Notes: a model not told the origin generated them from the letters alone. A stretch of 64,000 bases of DNA from Chryseobacterium oranimense (GCF_025244725.1 NZ_CP104203.1:1984001-2048000); one strand, 5' to 3'. Numbered from the stretch's first letter, positions 51,459 to 59,962 are shown. Translations and numbers: made by a program.

Positions 51459-52514
51459 TTATCTGCCGCCTCTGAAGCCACCGCCTCCGCCGCCAGATCT
51501 CATACCGCCGCCTCCTGAAGAGCCGCCTCTGAAACCTCCGCCAGAACTGTTAAAACCTCCGTTTGATCTGAAGCCTCCATTATCATTCGATCTGAAACCT
51601 CCGTTGTTATAGTTTGGCTGTGAGTTATAATTAGGTCTCGGTTGAGAATTTGAATTACGGAATCCTCCTGACTGTGGCTGTGTTCTGTAACCACCGTTTC
51701 CTTGTCTGAATCCTCCGTTGTTATAGGAACCGCTATTTCTAAAGCCTCCGTTAGTGCTTCCGTTTCGGTATCCGTTACTTGATGTATTTCTGAAACCGTT
51801 TCCACTGTTTCTGTAAGTATTGGTTCTATAAACTGCATTGGTTAAGCCCGGATTACTGAATCCTCCGCCACCGCTTCTTCTGTAAACAGATCTGTAGCCG
51901 TTACCCCAGTAGCCGCCGCCCCAATATGGGTATCCGTAACCGCCGCCCCAGAACGGGTCGTAATATCCTCCCCAGTAAGGAGAATATCCCCAATAAGGAC
52001 TTCCCCAGCCCCAGCCGAATGAGCCGCCCCAGCCAAATGATCCGCCCCAGCCCCAGGATAAATTCATACCCCAGCCCCAGCCGCGGTTCATGCCCCAATA
52101 TGGGCTATAACCATACCATCCCCAAGGATAATAACCCCAGGAATTATCATAATAGTTGGTCTGAGAACCGGCAAATGAACCCCAGTCGGAATCCGTAGCA
52201 TTGGTATTCCAGTTAGCATTGGTACCGCTCCATTCATTATATCTGTTATTCTGTTCTCTGGAATTGGCTTCTGCATTCTGGATCACGTTGGAGTCCTGGT
52301 AGTAGTCATAATTTTCGCCTACCCTGTTACCGCCATCATTGATGATCACGCCTTCCGGCAGTGTATCTTTGTTGGGGTCGTAGTATACCCCGTCAGTCTC
52401 TGTGTAGCCACCCATCTGGGCACCACAGGAAACAAGCAGCAATCCACCTGCTATCGTTAAGACCCCTTTGGATTTTAACATACCAAGCAAATTTTTATGT
52501 ATATTTCTTTTCAT
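51459..52514 (-). CDS. Gly/Asn/Trp/Tyr/Arg-rich lipoprotein
   Basis: A 351-residue protein with a signal peptide and lipobox LLVSC, giving a lipidated Cys30. Residues about 35-110 are Asn/Asp/Tyr-rich (YDPNKDTLPEG). Residues about 115-210 are an extraordinary Trp/Tyr/Gly-rich stretch built from WGWG, SFGWGG, YSPYWG and YPYWGGG units. The rest (about 210-351) is Gly/Asn/Arg/Ser low complexity with repeated GGFR and GFRNS units, ending GGGGFRGGR. No domain is recognisable. Similar proteins in relatives have carried misleading names such as vitellogenin. It is first in an operon with the FadL-like porin and is anchored to the envelope; its function is unknown. Confidence 0.85.
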   Translation of the reverse strand: MKRNIHKNLLGMLKSKGVLTIAGGLLLVSCGAQMGGYTETDGVYYDPNKDTLPEGVIINDGGNRVGENYDYYQDSNVIQNAEANSREQNNRYNEWSGTNANWNTNATDSDWGSFAGSQTNYYDNSWGYYPWGWYGYSPYWGMNRGWGWGMNLSWGWGGSFGWGGSFGWGWGSPYWGYSPYWGGYYDPFWGGGYGYPYWGGGYWGNGYRSVYRRSGGGGFSNPGLTNAVYRTNTYRNSGNGFRNTSSNGYRNGSTNGGFRNSGSYNNGGFRQGNGGYRTQPQSGGFRNSNSQPRPNYNSQPNYNNGGFRSNDNGGFRSNGGFNSSGGGFRGGSSGGGGMRSGGGGGGFRGGR

Positions 52515-52541
52515 GATAACGTAAAGATTTTTAATTTAAAT

Positions 52542-52549
52542 TATATTTG
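52542..52549 (+). promoter_or_regulatory. -7 promoter box (TATATTTG) upstream of proS
   Basis: Perfect TAnnTTTG match on the plus strand, 109 nt before the proS ATG, leaving a leader of about 100 nt that contains a direct repeat and a hairpin. Confidence 0.5.
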
Positions 52550-52554
52550 CAATC

Positions 52555-52609
52555 TGTACCAAAAATGTACCAAAACACTGGTAAAAAAATCTATCAAAAA
52601 TAGATTTTT
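52555..52609 (+). promoter_or_regulatory. proS leader: direct repeat and terminator-like hairpin
   Basis: TGTACCAAAA occurs twice, at 52555-52564 and 52566-52575. A perfect 10-bp stem AAAAATCTAT / ATAGATTTTT (52585-52594 with 52600-52609) with a CAAAA loop follows and runs into ATTTTTAG. The stem is A/T-rich, so termination would be weak. Whether it is an attenuator or simply A/T-rich sequence is open. Confidence 0.4.
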
Positions 52610-52658
52610 ATTTTTAGATTACAATAATCAATAAAAGTTAAAAAAATTTTAAAAAATA

Positions 52659-54134
52659 ATGGCAAAATTAACCTCAAGAAGCGAAGATTACAGCAAATGG
52701 TATAATGAGTTGGTGGTAAAAGCTGACTTAGCTGAAAACTCTGGAGTGCGAGGATGCATGGTAATTAAACCATACGGCTATGCAATCTGGGAAAAAATGC
52801 GTGATGAAATGGACAAAAGATTCAAAGAAACAGGTCACGTTAATGCTTATTTCCCGCTTTTTGTGCCCAAAAGTCTGTTTGAGGCAGAAGAGAAAAATGC
52901 AGAAGGTTTTGCTAAAGAATGTGCAGTAGTTACCCATTATAGATTAAAAACAGATCCGGACAATCCTCACAAGCTTATTGTAGATCCGGATGCCAAATTA
53001 GAAGAAGAGCTTATCGTACGTCCTACTTCTGAAGCAATTATATGGAATACTTATAAAAACTGGATCCAGTCTTACAGAGATCTTCCAATATTAATCAATC
53101 AATGGGCAAACGTTGTCCGTTGGGAAATGAGAACCCGTCTGTTTCTTAGAACAGCAGAATTCTTATGGCAGGAAGGGCATACAGCACATGCTACCAAAGA
53201 TGAGGCTGTGGAAGAAGCTGAAAAGATGAATGATGTGTATGCAGACTTTGCAGAAAAATTCATGGCAATGCCTGTTATTAAAGGATTGAAAACACCGTCT
53301 GAAAGATTTGCAGGAGCTGATGAAACATACTGTATAGAAGCATTAATGCAGGATGGGAAAGCACTTCAGGCAGGAACATCTCACTTCTTAGGCCAGAATT
53401 TTGCGAAAGCTTTTGATGTAAAATTCACCAATAAGGAAGGAAAGATAGAACATGCATGGGCTACTTCATGGGGAACTTCTACCCGTTTGATGGGAGCTCT
53501 TATCATGACGCATTCTGATGATTTCGGACTGGTACTTCCTCCTACCCTCGCACCAATTCAGGTGGTTATTGTTCCGATTTTCAAAGGAGATGAGCAGCTG
53601 GCACAGATCAGCGAAGTGGCTCTTGATATCCAGGCTAAATTAAAGGCAAAAGGAATTTCAGTGAAATTCGACGATGATACCCATAACAAACCGGGCTGGA
53701 AATTTGCAGAATACGAATTGAAAGGTGTTCCTGTAAGAATTGCAATGGGACCGAGAGATCTTGAAAATAAGTCTGTTGAAATTGCAAGAAGAGATAATTT
53801 AACAAAAGAAGTCCGTTCTATTGACGGTTTGGATTCTTATATTGAAGAATTATTGCAGACCATACAGAAAGATCTTTACGAAAAAGCATTCAATTTCAGA
53901 AAAGATAATATCACACGAGTAGATACTTATGAAGAGTTCAAAAGAGTTCTTGAAGAAAAAGGAGGCTTTATATATGCCCATTGGGACGGAACAGCAGAGG
54001 AAGAAGAGCAGATTAAAGACGAAACAAAGGCTACCATAAGATGTATTCCTTTGGATGACGACGTTGAGGAAGGTATTTCCATGGTAACCGGAAAACCGTC
54101 TAAAAGACGTGTATTATTCGCAAAAGCTTACTAA
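52659..54134 (+). CDS. proS: Prolyl-tRNA synthetase, eukaryote/archaea-like type
   Basis: A 491-residue class II aminoacyl-tRNA synthetase that attaches proline to tRNA-Pro. It belongs to the short eukaryote/archaeal-like type rather than the long E. coli type: it lacks the bacterial editing insertion and begins [19 protein letters not shown]. Class II motif 1 lies around [15 protein letters not shown]. Motif 2 is [30 protein letters not shown] and the later [18 protein letters not shown], with the motif 3 region [18 protein letters not shown], follow. The anticodon-binding and zinc-binding-like C-terminal domains are present. The start is ATG at 52659. It is divergent from the lipoprotein gene. 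Confidence 0.95.
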   Translation: MAKLTSRSEDYSKWYNELVVKADLAENSGVRGCMVIKPYGYAIWEKMRDEMDKRFKETGHVNAYFPLFVPKSLFEAEEKNAEGFAKECAVVTHYRLKTDPDNPHKLIVDPDAKLEEELIVRPTSEAIIWNTYKNWIQSYRDLPILINQWANVVRWEMRTRLFLRTAEFLWQEGHTAHATKDEAVEEAEKMNDVYADFAEKFMAMPVIKGLKTPSERFAGADETYCIEALMQDGKALQAGTSHFLGQNFAKAFDVKFTNKEGKIEHAWATSWGTSTRLMGALIMTHSDDFGLVLPPTLAPIQVVIVPIFKGDEQLAQISEVALDIQAKLKAKGISVKFDDDTHNKPGWKFAEYELKGVPVRIAMGPRDLENKSVEIARRDNLTKEVRSIDGLDSYIEELLQTIQKDLYEKAFNFRKDNITRVDTYEEFKRVLEEKGGFIYAHWDGTAEEEEQIKDETKATIRCIPLDDDVEEGISMVTGKPSKRRVLFAKAY

Positions 54135-54253
54135 TTTTTTTTGCTTATTTCCAAAGTTTTGCTGGGAAATTAAATAAATATTCAAAAAAAAATGACTTTT
54201 GGACAGATTTTTGTTTAAATTTATGCAACATTAATCTAAAAAAATAATTTATT

Positions 54254-55564
54254 ATGTCTTTAAATGTCATTGATTTAATTAAAGGACAGTTAGGTCCCGC
54301 TTTAGTTTCGCAAGCAGCTTCTCAGTTTGGAGAAAGTGAATCCGGTATTTCAAAAGCAATTGGAGGTTTACTGCCTGCAGTTGTGGGAGGATTAGCAAAC
54401 AACTCTGATAATCCCGGAGTTTTAGATGCTATTACCAATGCCTCGTCAAGCGGAATTTTAGGAAATTTAATAGGGGGTTCATCAAGCAGCCCTGTAATTT
54501 CTAATCTGTTGACCTCTATTTTTGGAGACAAGATCGGTGGAATCGTGAATGCTATTGCTACCTACGCAGGAATCAGCAATAACACTTCCAGTTCCCTGCT
54601 TAATTTAGTAACAGGAGCTACCGTAGGTTCTATCGGTAAATATGCTGCTGATAATAATTTAGGCAAATCTGGTATTTCCAACCTGTTAGGTGAGCAAAAA
54701 GGAATTATTTCTTCACTTTTACCTGCAGGACTTTCTCTTGCGTCTCTTAATATTGGCGACTGGGCAAAAGGGTATAAATTTGATAATGATAATGATGCCA
54801 TCAGACCAGCAGCCAGTGAAGCACCAAAAGTAGAAGTTACAAGAAGTACTACATCTGCAGGAACCAATCCTGACAGAAATAATAATGATAGCGGAGGTTC
54901 AATCTGGAAATGGTTGCTTCCGCTTTTACTTTTAATCGCTGCAGCTTATTTCATCTGGAAACAGTGTGATAAAAAACAGACGACAACAACGACTACCACC
55001 ACAGACTCTACAGCAGCAACAACCGATACAGCTGCCACTGTTACAACCACGGATACTTCCGCAACAACAGCTGCTGCACCGGCAAAAAGAACAGATGATA
55101 ACATTGATCTTAACGGTGTTGCCCTGAAAGGTTACAAAGGAGGTATGGAAGATCAGATGATTACTTTCCTTAAATCAGGAAATTATAAAAATGCGGCTGA
55201 TGATGCAGCATTAAAAGATAAGTGGTATGATTTTGACCATGTAAACTTTAAAATGGGAAGTTCTACTGAACTGGAAGCAGGTTCTCAGGGACAGCTTGAT
55301 AATTTGGTAGCTATTTTAAAAGCATTCCCGGATGCAAAAATTAAAATCGGAGGTTATACTGATAAAACAGGAAATGAAGCTTCCAACGTAAAATTATCTC
55401 AGGCCAGAGCTGATTTCATCAAAAATGCTTTAGGAAAAGCAGGAGTTGGTGCTCAGGTTTTAGGAGCTGAAGGTTACGGAAGTAAATTTGCTACAGTAGA
55501 TGCTAAAGCTTCTGATGCAGAAAGAGCAGCAGACAGAAAAATGTCTGTAAGATTTGCAAAATAG
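54254..55564 (+). CDS. DUF937 - transmembrane - OmpA family protein
   Basis: A 436-residue protein with three parts. The N-terminal DUF937 (YidB-like) domain covers about residues 1-175 (Gly/Ala/Ser-rich helices, SKAIGGLLPAVVGGLANN) and has no signal peptide. A single membrane helix lies near 218-235 (WLLPLLLLIAAAYFIW). A Thr-rich linker (about 245-280) leads to a C-terminal OmpA-like peptidoglycan-binding domain (about 310-436), with GGYTDKTGNEASNVKLSQARA and GYGSKFA. This implies an inner-membrane protein with cytoplasmic DUF937 and periplasmic OmpA, linking the membrane to the cell wall. The role of DUF937 is unknown. Confidence 0.88.
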   Translation: MSLNVIDLIKGQLGPALVSQAASQFGESESGISKAIGGLLPAVVGGLANNSDNPGVLDAITNASSSGILGNLIGGSSSSPVISNLLTSIFGDKIGGIVNAIATYAGISNNTSSSLLNLVTGATVGSIGKYAADNNLGKSGISNLLGEQKGIISSLLPAGLSLASLNIGDWAKGYKFDNDNDAIRPAASEAPKVEVTRSTTSAGTNPDRNNNDSGGSIWKWLLPLLLLIAAAYFIWKQCDKKQTTTTTTTTDSTAATTDTAATVTTTDTSATTAAAPAKRTDDNIDLNGVALKGYKGGMEDQMITFLKSGNYKNAADDAALKDKWYDFDHVNFKMGSSTELEAGSQGQLDNLVAILKAFPDAKIKIGGYTDKTGNEASNVKLSQARADFIKNALGKAGVGAQVLGAEGYGSKFATVDAKASDAERAADRKMSVRFAK

Positions 55565-55588
55565 ATCTTTAGAATCTTTAAAAATAGG

Positions 55589-55618
55589 ATCCCGGAAACT
55601 AGTTTCCGGGATTTTTTT
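55589..55618 (+). terminator. Intrinsic terminator of the DUF937-OmpA gene
   Basis: Near-perfect palindromic stem ATCCCGGAAACT / AGTTTCCGGGAT (55589-55600 with 55601-55612; the innermost bases CTAG form the loop), followed by seven T. Confidence 0.9.
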
Positions 55619-55651
55619 ATTTCCTGACTTTCATATTTATATTTATTTAAT

Positions 55652-55675
55652 TAAATTTGTTAGTCATTTCTAACA
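55652..55675 (+). promoter_or_regulatory. mntH-type promoter (TAAATTTG) with overlapping inverted repeat
   Basis: The -7 box TAAATTTG (55652-55659) overlaps the inverted repeat TGTTAG-N6-CTAACA (55658-55675), which covers the expected transcription start. The ATG is at 55679. A metal-responsive repressor site (MntR/Fur type) is plausible for an Nramp gene, by inference only. Confidence 0.5.
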
Positions 55676-55678
55676 TTT

Positions 55679-57010
55679 ATGAATTTCAAATTAAACAGCG
55701 CCTGGCGTAAAGATAAAACATCCCACTCCCTCTCTGAGGTATATTCCTCTATAAAAGTTCCCCGAAATGCCCCATTTTGGAGAAAGTATCTGGCTTTTGC
55801 CGGACCGGGCCTTATGATTGCTGTTGGATACATGGATCCGGGAAACTGGGCAACGGATATTGCGGGCGGAGCACAGTTCGGGTATACCCTGCTTTCGGTG
55901 ATTCTTATCTCAAATATTTTTGCGATGGTTTTACAGCATTTATCTGTAAAATTAGGTGTTGTTGCTGAAAGAGATCTTGCACAGGCCTGCCGCGACCATT
56001 TTAATCCTACGACCAATTTTATTTTATGGATATTCTGTGAAATAGCCATTGCAGCCTGTGACCTCGCCGAAGTAATTGGCTCTGCCATAGCATTAAATCT
56101 TCTTTTTCATATTCCTTTAACCTGGGGAATTGTCATAACGACTGTAGATGTTCTGATCATTCTCTTGCTTCAGGCTAAAGGCTTCAGATGGATAGAAAGT
56201 ATTGTCGGCGGACTTATTTTTATCATTCTTGCCTGTTTTATTTATGAAATTGTCATTTCACAACCGGCCTTTAATGAAATTCTTGGCGGGCTGGTTCCTC
56301 AAAAGGAAATCATTCAAAATCCGGCAATGCTTTATATTGCGATCGGAATTTTGGGAGCTACTGTTATGCCTCATAATTTATATCTTCACAGCAGCATAGT
56401 TCAGACAAGAGATTATCCAAGAGACAAGGAAGGAAAAAAGGAAGCCATAAAATTCGCAACTATTGATAGCACGGTTTCACTAATGCTGGCTTTCTTTATC
56501 AATGCAGCTATTCTTATTCTGGCGGCGGCAACCTTCCATACTACAGGAAATAAACATGTAGCAGATATTCACGATGCCTACAAAATGCTTACTCCCATAT
56601 TAGGAGCCTCTATGGCAAGTATTGCTTTTGCGATTGCTTTATTGGCCTCAGGACAGAATTCCACACTCACAGGAACTCTTGCGGGACAGATTGTCATGGA
56701 GGGTTTCCTCAATATCAGGTTAAAACCATGGCTCAGAAGATTAATCACAAGACTTATTGCTGTAATTCCTGCTTTAATAGTGACGATCATCTATGGCGAA
56801 AAGGGAACAACCGATTTATTAGTTTTGAGCCAGGTTATTTTATCCATGCAGCTGAGTTTTGCAGTGGTTCCTTTAGTTATGTTTACCAACGACAAGGCTA
56901 AAATGGGAGAATTCGTGAACAAGCCTTTATTAAAGATAGCAGTCTGGATTATTTCTGTTATTATCATTATCCTAAATCTTTACTTACTTTACCAGACATT
57001 CACGGGATAG
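55679..57010 (+). CDS. mntH: Nramp family divalent metal transporter
   Basis: A 443-residue proton-coupled importer for Mn2+/Fe2+. About eleven membrane helices are visible. Helix 1 carries the metal-binding DPGNWATDI (D53-I61), and helix 6 carries MPHNLYLHSS (around 230), the two unwound substrate segments; D53, N56 and the Met in MPHN are the usual ligands. ASGQNSTLTGTLAGQ is also conserved. The N-terminal tail (about 1-38) is polar and cytoplasmic. The start is ATG at 55679, 19 nt from a perfect -7 box, with a possible operator over the transcription start. Manganese rather than iron is an inference from the family. Confidence 0.93.
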   Translation: MNFKLNSAWRKDKTSHSLSEVYSSIKVPRNAPFWRKYLAFAGPGLMIAVGYMDPGNWATDIAGGAQFGYTLLSVILISNIFAMVLQHLSVKLGVVAERDLAQACRDHFNPTTNFILWIFCEIAIAACDLAEVIGSAIALNLLFHIPLTWGIVITTVDVLIILLLQAKGFRWIESIVGGLIFIILACFIYEIVISQPAFNEILGGLVPQKEIIQNPAMLYIAIGILGATVMPHNLYLHSSIVQTRDYPRDKEGKKEAIKFATIDSTVSLMLAFFINAAILILAAATFHTTGNKHVADIHDAYKMLTPILGASMASIAFAIALLASGQNSTLTGTLAGQIVMEGFLNIRLKPWLRRLITRLIAVIPALIVTIIYGEKGTTDLLVLSQVILSMQLSFAVVPLVMFTNDKAKMGEFVNKPLLKIAVWIISVIIIILNLYLLYQTFTG

Positions 57011-57029
57011 AAATGTGATGAACAATAGT

Positions 57030-57083
57030 GTCAATTGTGAATCGTCAATTGTGAATTTCTAAAGCCGACAATTCACTATTCAC
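57030..57083. repeat. Short direct and inverted repeats downstream of mntH
   Basis: GTCAATTGTGAAT occurs twice (57030-57042 and 57044-57056) and is followed by ATTCACTATTCAC (57071-57083), which is partly its inverted complement. It lies in the 190-bp gap before grpE and may be a small extragenic repeat. Confidence 0.5.
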
Positions 57084-57200
57084 TTGCGTAGCAAAATTGA
57101 CCTTTCACAACTCATTCCTTATTCCTTTTTCTGCCTTAATGTCCATTTTTTGCATTTGGCAGGTTCTTTGTCAAACAATTCTTTAAATAAATATTGGATT

Positions 57201-57737
57201 ATGGAAAATAAGGATATTAACGAAGAAAGCATCAATAATCAGGAAGAAAACAACATTCAGAACGAAGCGGTATCTGAAGAAAATGTGACAGCAAAACCTT
57301 CTGCAGAGGAACTTTTGGCAGAAGAAAAAGACCGTTACATCAGATTATATGCTGAATTCGAAAATTATAAAAAAAGAACGGCAAAAGAGAAGATGGAGTT
57401 CTTCCAGTATGCCAACCAGGATCTGATGATCTCTATGCTTGGAATTTTAGATGATTTTGAAAGAGCTTTAAAAGAAATTGCTAAAAACGGCAATGCATCA
57501 GACCTTCAGGGAATAGAGCTTATCTATCAGAAATTCAAGAACAGACTTACTGAAAAGGGTTTAAAAGCAATGGAGGTGAATGCAGGTGATACATTCAACG
57601 TTGACTATCATGAGGCTATTACACAGATCCCTGCACCATCTGAAGATCTGAAAGGCAAAATCGTAGATGTTATTGAAACAGGATACACTTTGAACGATAA
57701 AGTGATCCGTTTTGCAAAAGTAGTAACAGGAAACTAA
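57201..57737 (+). CDS. grpE: Nucleotide exchange factor GrpE
   Basis: GrpE dimerises and releases ADP from DnaK in the chaperone cycle. Start chosen at ATG 57201 (MENKDINEESINNQEEN), giving 178 residues; an in-frame ATG at 57084 would add non-conserved hydrophobic residues from a repeat-rich leader. The N-terminus is acidic and disordered. The long dimer helix contains EEKDRYIRLYAEFENYKKRTAKE, and the C-terminal beta domain has the signature INPxxHEA-like NVDYHEAI, then VIETGYTLNDKVIRFAKVVV-type ending. It is followed 105 bp later by dnaJ in the same orientation, the usual pairing. Confidence 0.93.
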   Translation: MENKDINEESINNQEENNIQNEAVSEENVTAKPSAEELLAEEKDRYIRLYAEFENYKKRTAKEKMEFFQYANQDLMISMLGILDDFERALKEIAKNGNASDLQGIELIYQKFKNRLTEKGLKAMEVNAGDTFNVDYHEAITQIPAPSEDLKGKIVDVIETGYTLNDKVIRFAKVVTGN

Positions 57738-57742
57738 TAGTA

Positions 57743-57841
57743 AATAAATGATAAATGATGAGAGATAATTGATTGACAGCAGGTTTCAAACTATAAGCAA
57801 TAGGCTTCAATTATCATTTATCAATAATCAATTATAATCAA
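57743..57841. repeat. Intergenic A/T-rich repeat between grpE and dnaJ
   Basis: AATAAATGATAAATGAT (57743-57759) is identical to 27315-27331. Its core TGATAAATGAT (57749-57759) is inverted as ATCATTTATCA at 57813-57823. The element fills the grpE-dnaJ gap and can form a hairpin in the grpE-dnaJ transcript. Confidence 0.55.
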
Positions 57842-57842
57842 T

Positions 57843-58961
57843 ATGTCAAAAAGAGATTATTACGAAGTTCTTGAGATCAGTAAATCTGCATCTGCCGACG
57901 AGATAAAGAAATCATACCGAAAAATGGCCATTAAATATCACCCTGATAAAAATCCGGGAGATAAAGAGGCTGAGGAAAAATTCAAGGAAGCTGCAGAGGC
58001 CTATGAAGTACTTAGCGACGATCAGAAACGTGCAAGATACGATCAGTTTGGCCATGCCGGAATGGGCGGTAACGGAGGTTTCGGAGGCGGAGGCTTCGGC
58101 GGAGGAATGAACATGGAAGATATTTTCAGCCAGTTTGGAGATATTTTTGGCGGAGGCTTCGGAGGCTTTGGTGGAAATGGCGGCGGACGTCAGCAGGTGA
58201 AAGGCTCCAATTTGAGAATCAGAATTAAGCTGAATCTTGAAGAAATGGTAAACGGAACCCAGAAAACCATCAAAGTAAAGAAAATGAAAATGGCAGAAGG
58301 TGCCACTTCAAAAGTATGCCCTACCTGTAACGGTTCCGGTGTTCAGCTTAAAGTAATGAACACGATGTTCGGACAGATGCAGACGCAGACTACCTGCGGT
58401 ACCTGCCAGGGAATCGGGAAAGTTGCAGATAAAATTCCTGCAGGCGCTAATGCACAGGGACTAATAAAGGATGAGGAAGAAATTTCCATCAACATTCCTG
58501 CAGGTGCAAGAGACGGTATCCAGCTTAATGTAAGAGGAAAAGGAAATGATGCTCCTTTCGGCGGAATTCCGGGAGACTTATTGGTGATCATTGAAGAGGA
58601 AGTAGATAAAACGATCAAGAGAGAAGGCGATAATCTTCATCAGGAATTATATGTTTCTTTTGCAGAAGCAGCTTTAGGAACCAAAAAAGAAGTTCCTACA
58701 GTAGGCGGAAAAGTGAAAATTACCGTTGACCCGGGAACTCAGTCCGGAAAGATTCTCAGACTGGCAGGAAAAGGTCTTCCAAGCATCGACAGCTATGGAA
58801 AAGGTGATATGTTCATCCACATTAATGTATGGACTCCTCAGAAGCTGACTAAAGAACAAAAAGATTTCTTTGAAAAACAGATGTCAAGCGGAGAAATGGT
58901 TGCAGAACCTTCCGGAAAGGAAAAGACTTTTTTTGATAAAGTAAAAGATTTATTCAATTAA
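57843..58961 (+). CDS. dnaJ: Chaperone DnaJ with only two of four CxxCxGxG motifs
   Basis: This 372-residue DnaK co-chaperone stimulates DnaK ATPase and delivers clients. The J domain (1-68) has HPD at 33-35. A Gly/Phe-rich linker (about 70-118) follows. In the zinc-finger region only CPTCNGSG (C159, C162) and CGTCQGIG (C185, C188) are found. The places where motif 1 (about 145, [10 protein letters not shown]) and motif 4 (about 194-207, [13 protein letters not shown]) should be carry no cysteines. In E. coli DnaJ motifs 2 and 3 form zinc centre II, and motifs 1 and 4 form centre I, so centre II is kept and centre I lost. The two C-terminal beta-barrel domains are intact. Confidence 0.93.
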   Translation: MSKRDYYEVLEISKSASADEIKKSYRKMAIKYHPDKNPGDKEAEEKFKEAAEAYEVLSDDQKRARYDQFGHAGMGGNGGFGGGGFGGGMNMEDIFSQFGDIFGGGFGGFGGNGGGRQQVKGSNLRIRIKLNLEEMVNGTQKTIKVKKMKMAEGATSKVCPTCNGSGVQLKVMNTMFGQMQTQTTCGTCQGIGKVADKIPAGANAQGLIKDEEEISINIPAGARDGIQLNVRGKGNDAPFGGIPGDLLVIIEEEVDKTIKREGDNLHQELYVSFAEAALGTKKEVPTVGGKVKITVDPGTQSGKILRLAGKGLPSIDSYGKGDMFIHINVWTPQKLTKEQKDFFEKQMSSGEMVAEPSGKEKTFFDKVKDLFN

Positions 58962-58969
58962 AAATATTT

Positions 58970-58997
58970 AAAAGAGGCTTTTTTAAGCCTCTTTTTT
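58970..58997 (+). terminator. Intrinsic terminator of dnaJ
   Basis: Perfect 11-bp stem AAAAGAGGCTT / AAGCCTCTTTT (58970-58980 with 58985-58995), TTTT loop, followed by T bases, directly after the stop. Confidence 0.88.
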
Positions 58998-59004
58998 GGT
59001 TCTT

Positions 59005-59047
59005 AAAAGTTTCGGCGCGGCTTCTACGAAGCCGCGCCGAAACTTTT
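59005..59047. repeat. GC-rich perfect 20-bp hairpin between convergent genes
   Basis: Arms 59005-59024 and 59028-59047 are perfectly complementary over 20 bp with a 3-nt loop (TAC). The core GTTTCGGCGCGGCTTC is unusually G/C-rich for this region. It may be the terminator of the minus-strand DUF808 gene, or a REP-like element. No long T run follows on either strand. Confidence 0.7.
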
Positions 59048-59062
59048 AGTATATATCAAATT

Positions 59063-59962
59063 CTACTTCTTCTTCACTAAAGAAACAACACCTTTTCCCA
59101 TTGTAAAAAGGGCAACAGCAAATAAACCTCCTGCAAGTCCAAGAATGATTTCTTTTAAGATAGTAAGGATCTCGTTAGAAGACCAGGAAGGCAAAATATG
59201 GTGAAGGAATTCTACTCTGTGTGCAAAAATACCGCCGGCAACCATAATCAAAGCAATCGTACCGATAACTCCTAAAGCTTTAATTACAATAGGCAGTGCT
59301 TTCACCAATAAATGTCCAAGTTTTCCAAAGAAACCTTTGTCATTACTTTTTTTGATTAATTTGAATCCTGCATCATCCATTCTTACAATTAAGGCAACTA
59401 TACCGTAAACTCCCACTGTGGCTATAAACGCAACCAGACTTGTTACTAAAATCTGAGTAATGAAAGGGTGACTTTCTTCCAAAACCGTTCCTAAGGCGAT
59501 GATGACAATCTCAATAGATAAAATAAAATCTGTAGTAATGGCTGATTTTACCTTTGCTTTTTCTATTTCTTCATCACTTTTTTCGTCTTCTACAATTTCT
59601 TCTACTACTTCATGACCTTCTTTTTCGCGGTGGAAAAGAAATTCTATGATTTTTTCAACTCCTTCAAAAGCCAGATACAGCCCTCCGAGAATCAACACAT
59701 AGTTAATTGCCGGAGCATAGATCCAGTTGAGAAGGAATACAACAGGAAGAATAATGAGCTTATTGATAAAAGATCCTTTTGTAATGGCCCATAAGACCGG
59801 AATTTCTCTTGAGGAAAGAAAACCTGTAGCCTTCTCTGCATTTACTGCCAGATCATCACCAAGGATACCTGCTGTTTTCTGCGTAGCTATTTTACTTGTA
59901 ACGGCCACATCATCCATCAGTGCTGCAATATCATCTAAAATTGCAAAAAAACCAGATGCCAT
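59063..59962 (-). CDS. DUF808 family (YedI-like) membrane protein
   Basis: A 299-residue polytopic inner-membrane protein of the DUF808/YedI family. The N-terminus MASGFFAILDDIAALMDDVA and the following KTAGILGDDLAVNAEKA are highly typical. About six to seven hydrophobic segments follow (around 75-100, 148-175, 185-205, 225-250 and 262-290). A charged cytoplasmic loop (about 112-140, HREKEGHEVVEEIVEDEKS) separates the first and later helices. The function of the family is unknown. The -7 box lies 37 nt upstream of the ATG at 59962, so it is a single-gene unit. Confidence 0.9.
   Translation of the reverse strand: MASGFFAILDDIAALMDDVAVTSKIATQKTAGILGDDLAVNAEKATGFLSSREIPVLWAITKGSFINKLIILPVVFLLNWIYAPAINYVLILGGLYLAFEGVEKIIEFLFHREKEGHEVVEEIVEDEKSDEEIEKAKVKSAITTDFILSIEIVIIALGTVLEESHPFITQILVTSLVAFIATVGVYGIVALIVRMDDAGFKLIKKSNDKGFFGKLGHLLVKALPIVIKALGVIGTIALIMVAGGIFAHRVEFLHHILPSWSSNEILTILKEIILGLAGGLFAVALFTMGKGVVSLVKKK

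Noticed and set aside
57084..57200. N-terminal extension of grpE from an in-frame ATG
   Set aside because: The added residues are hydrophobic, lie in a repeat-rich leader, and are not part of GrpE; the ATG at 57201 starts the conserved protein.
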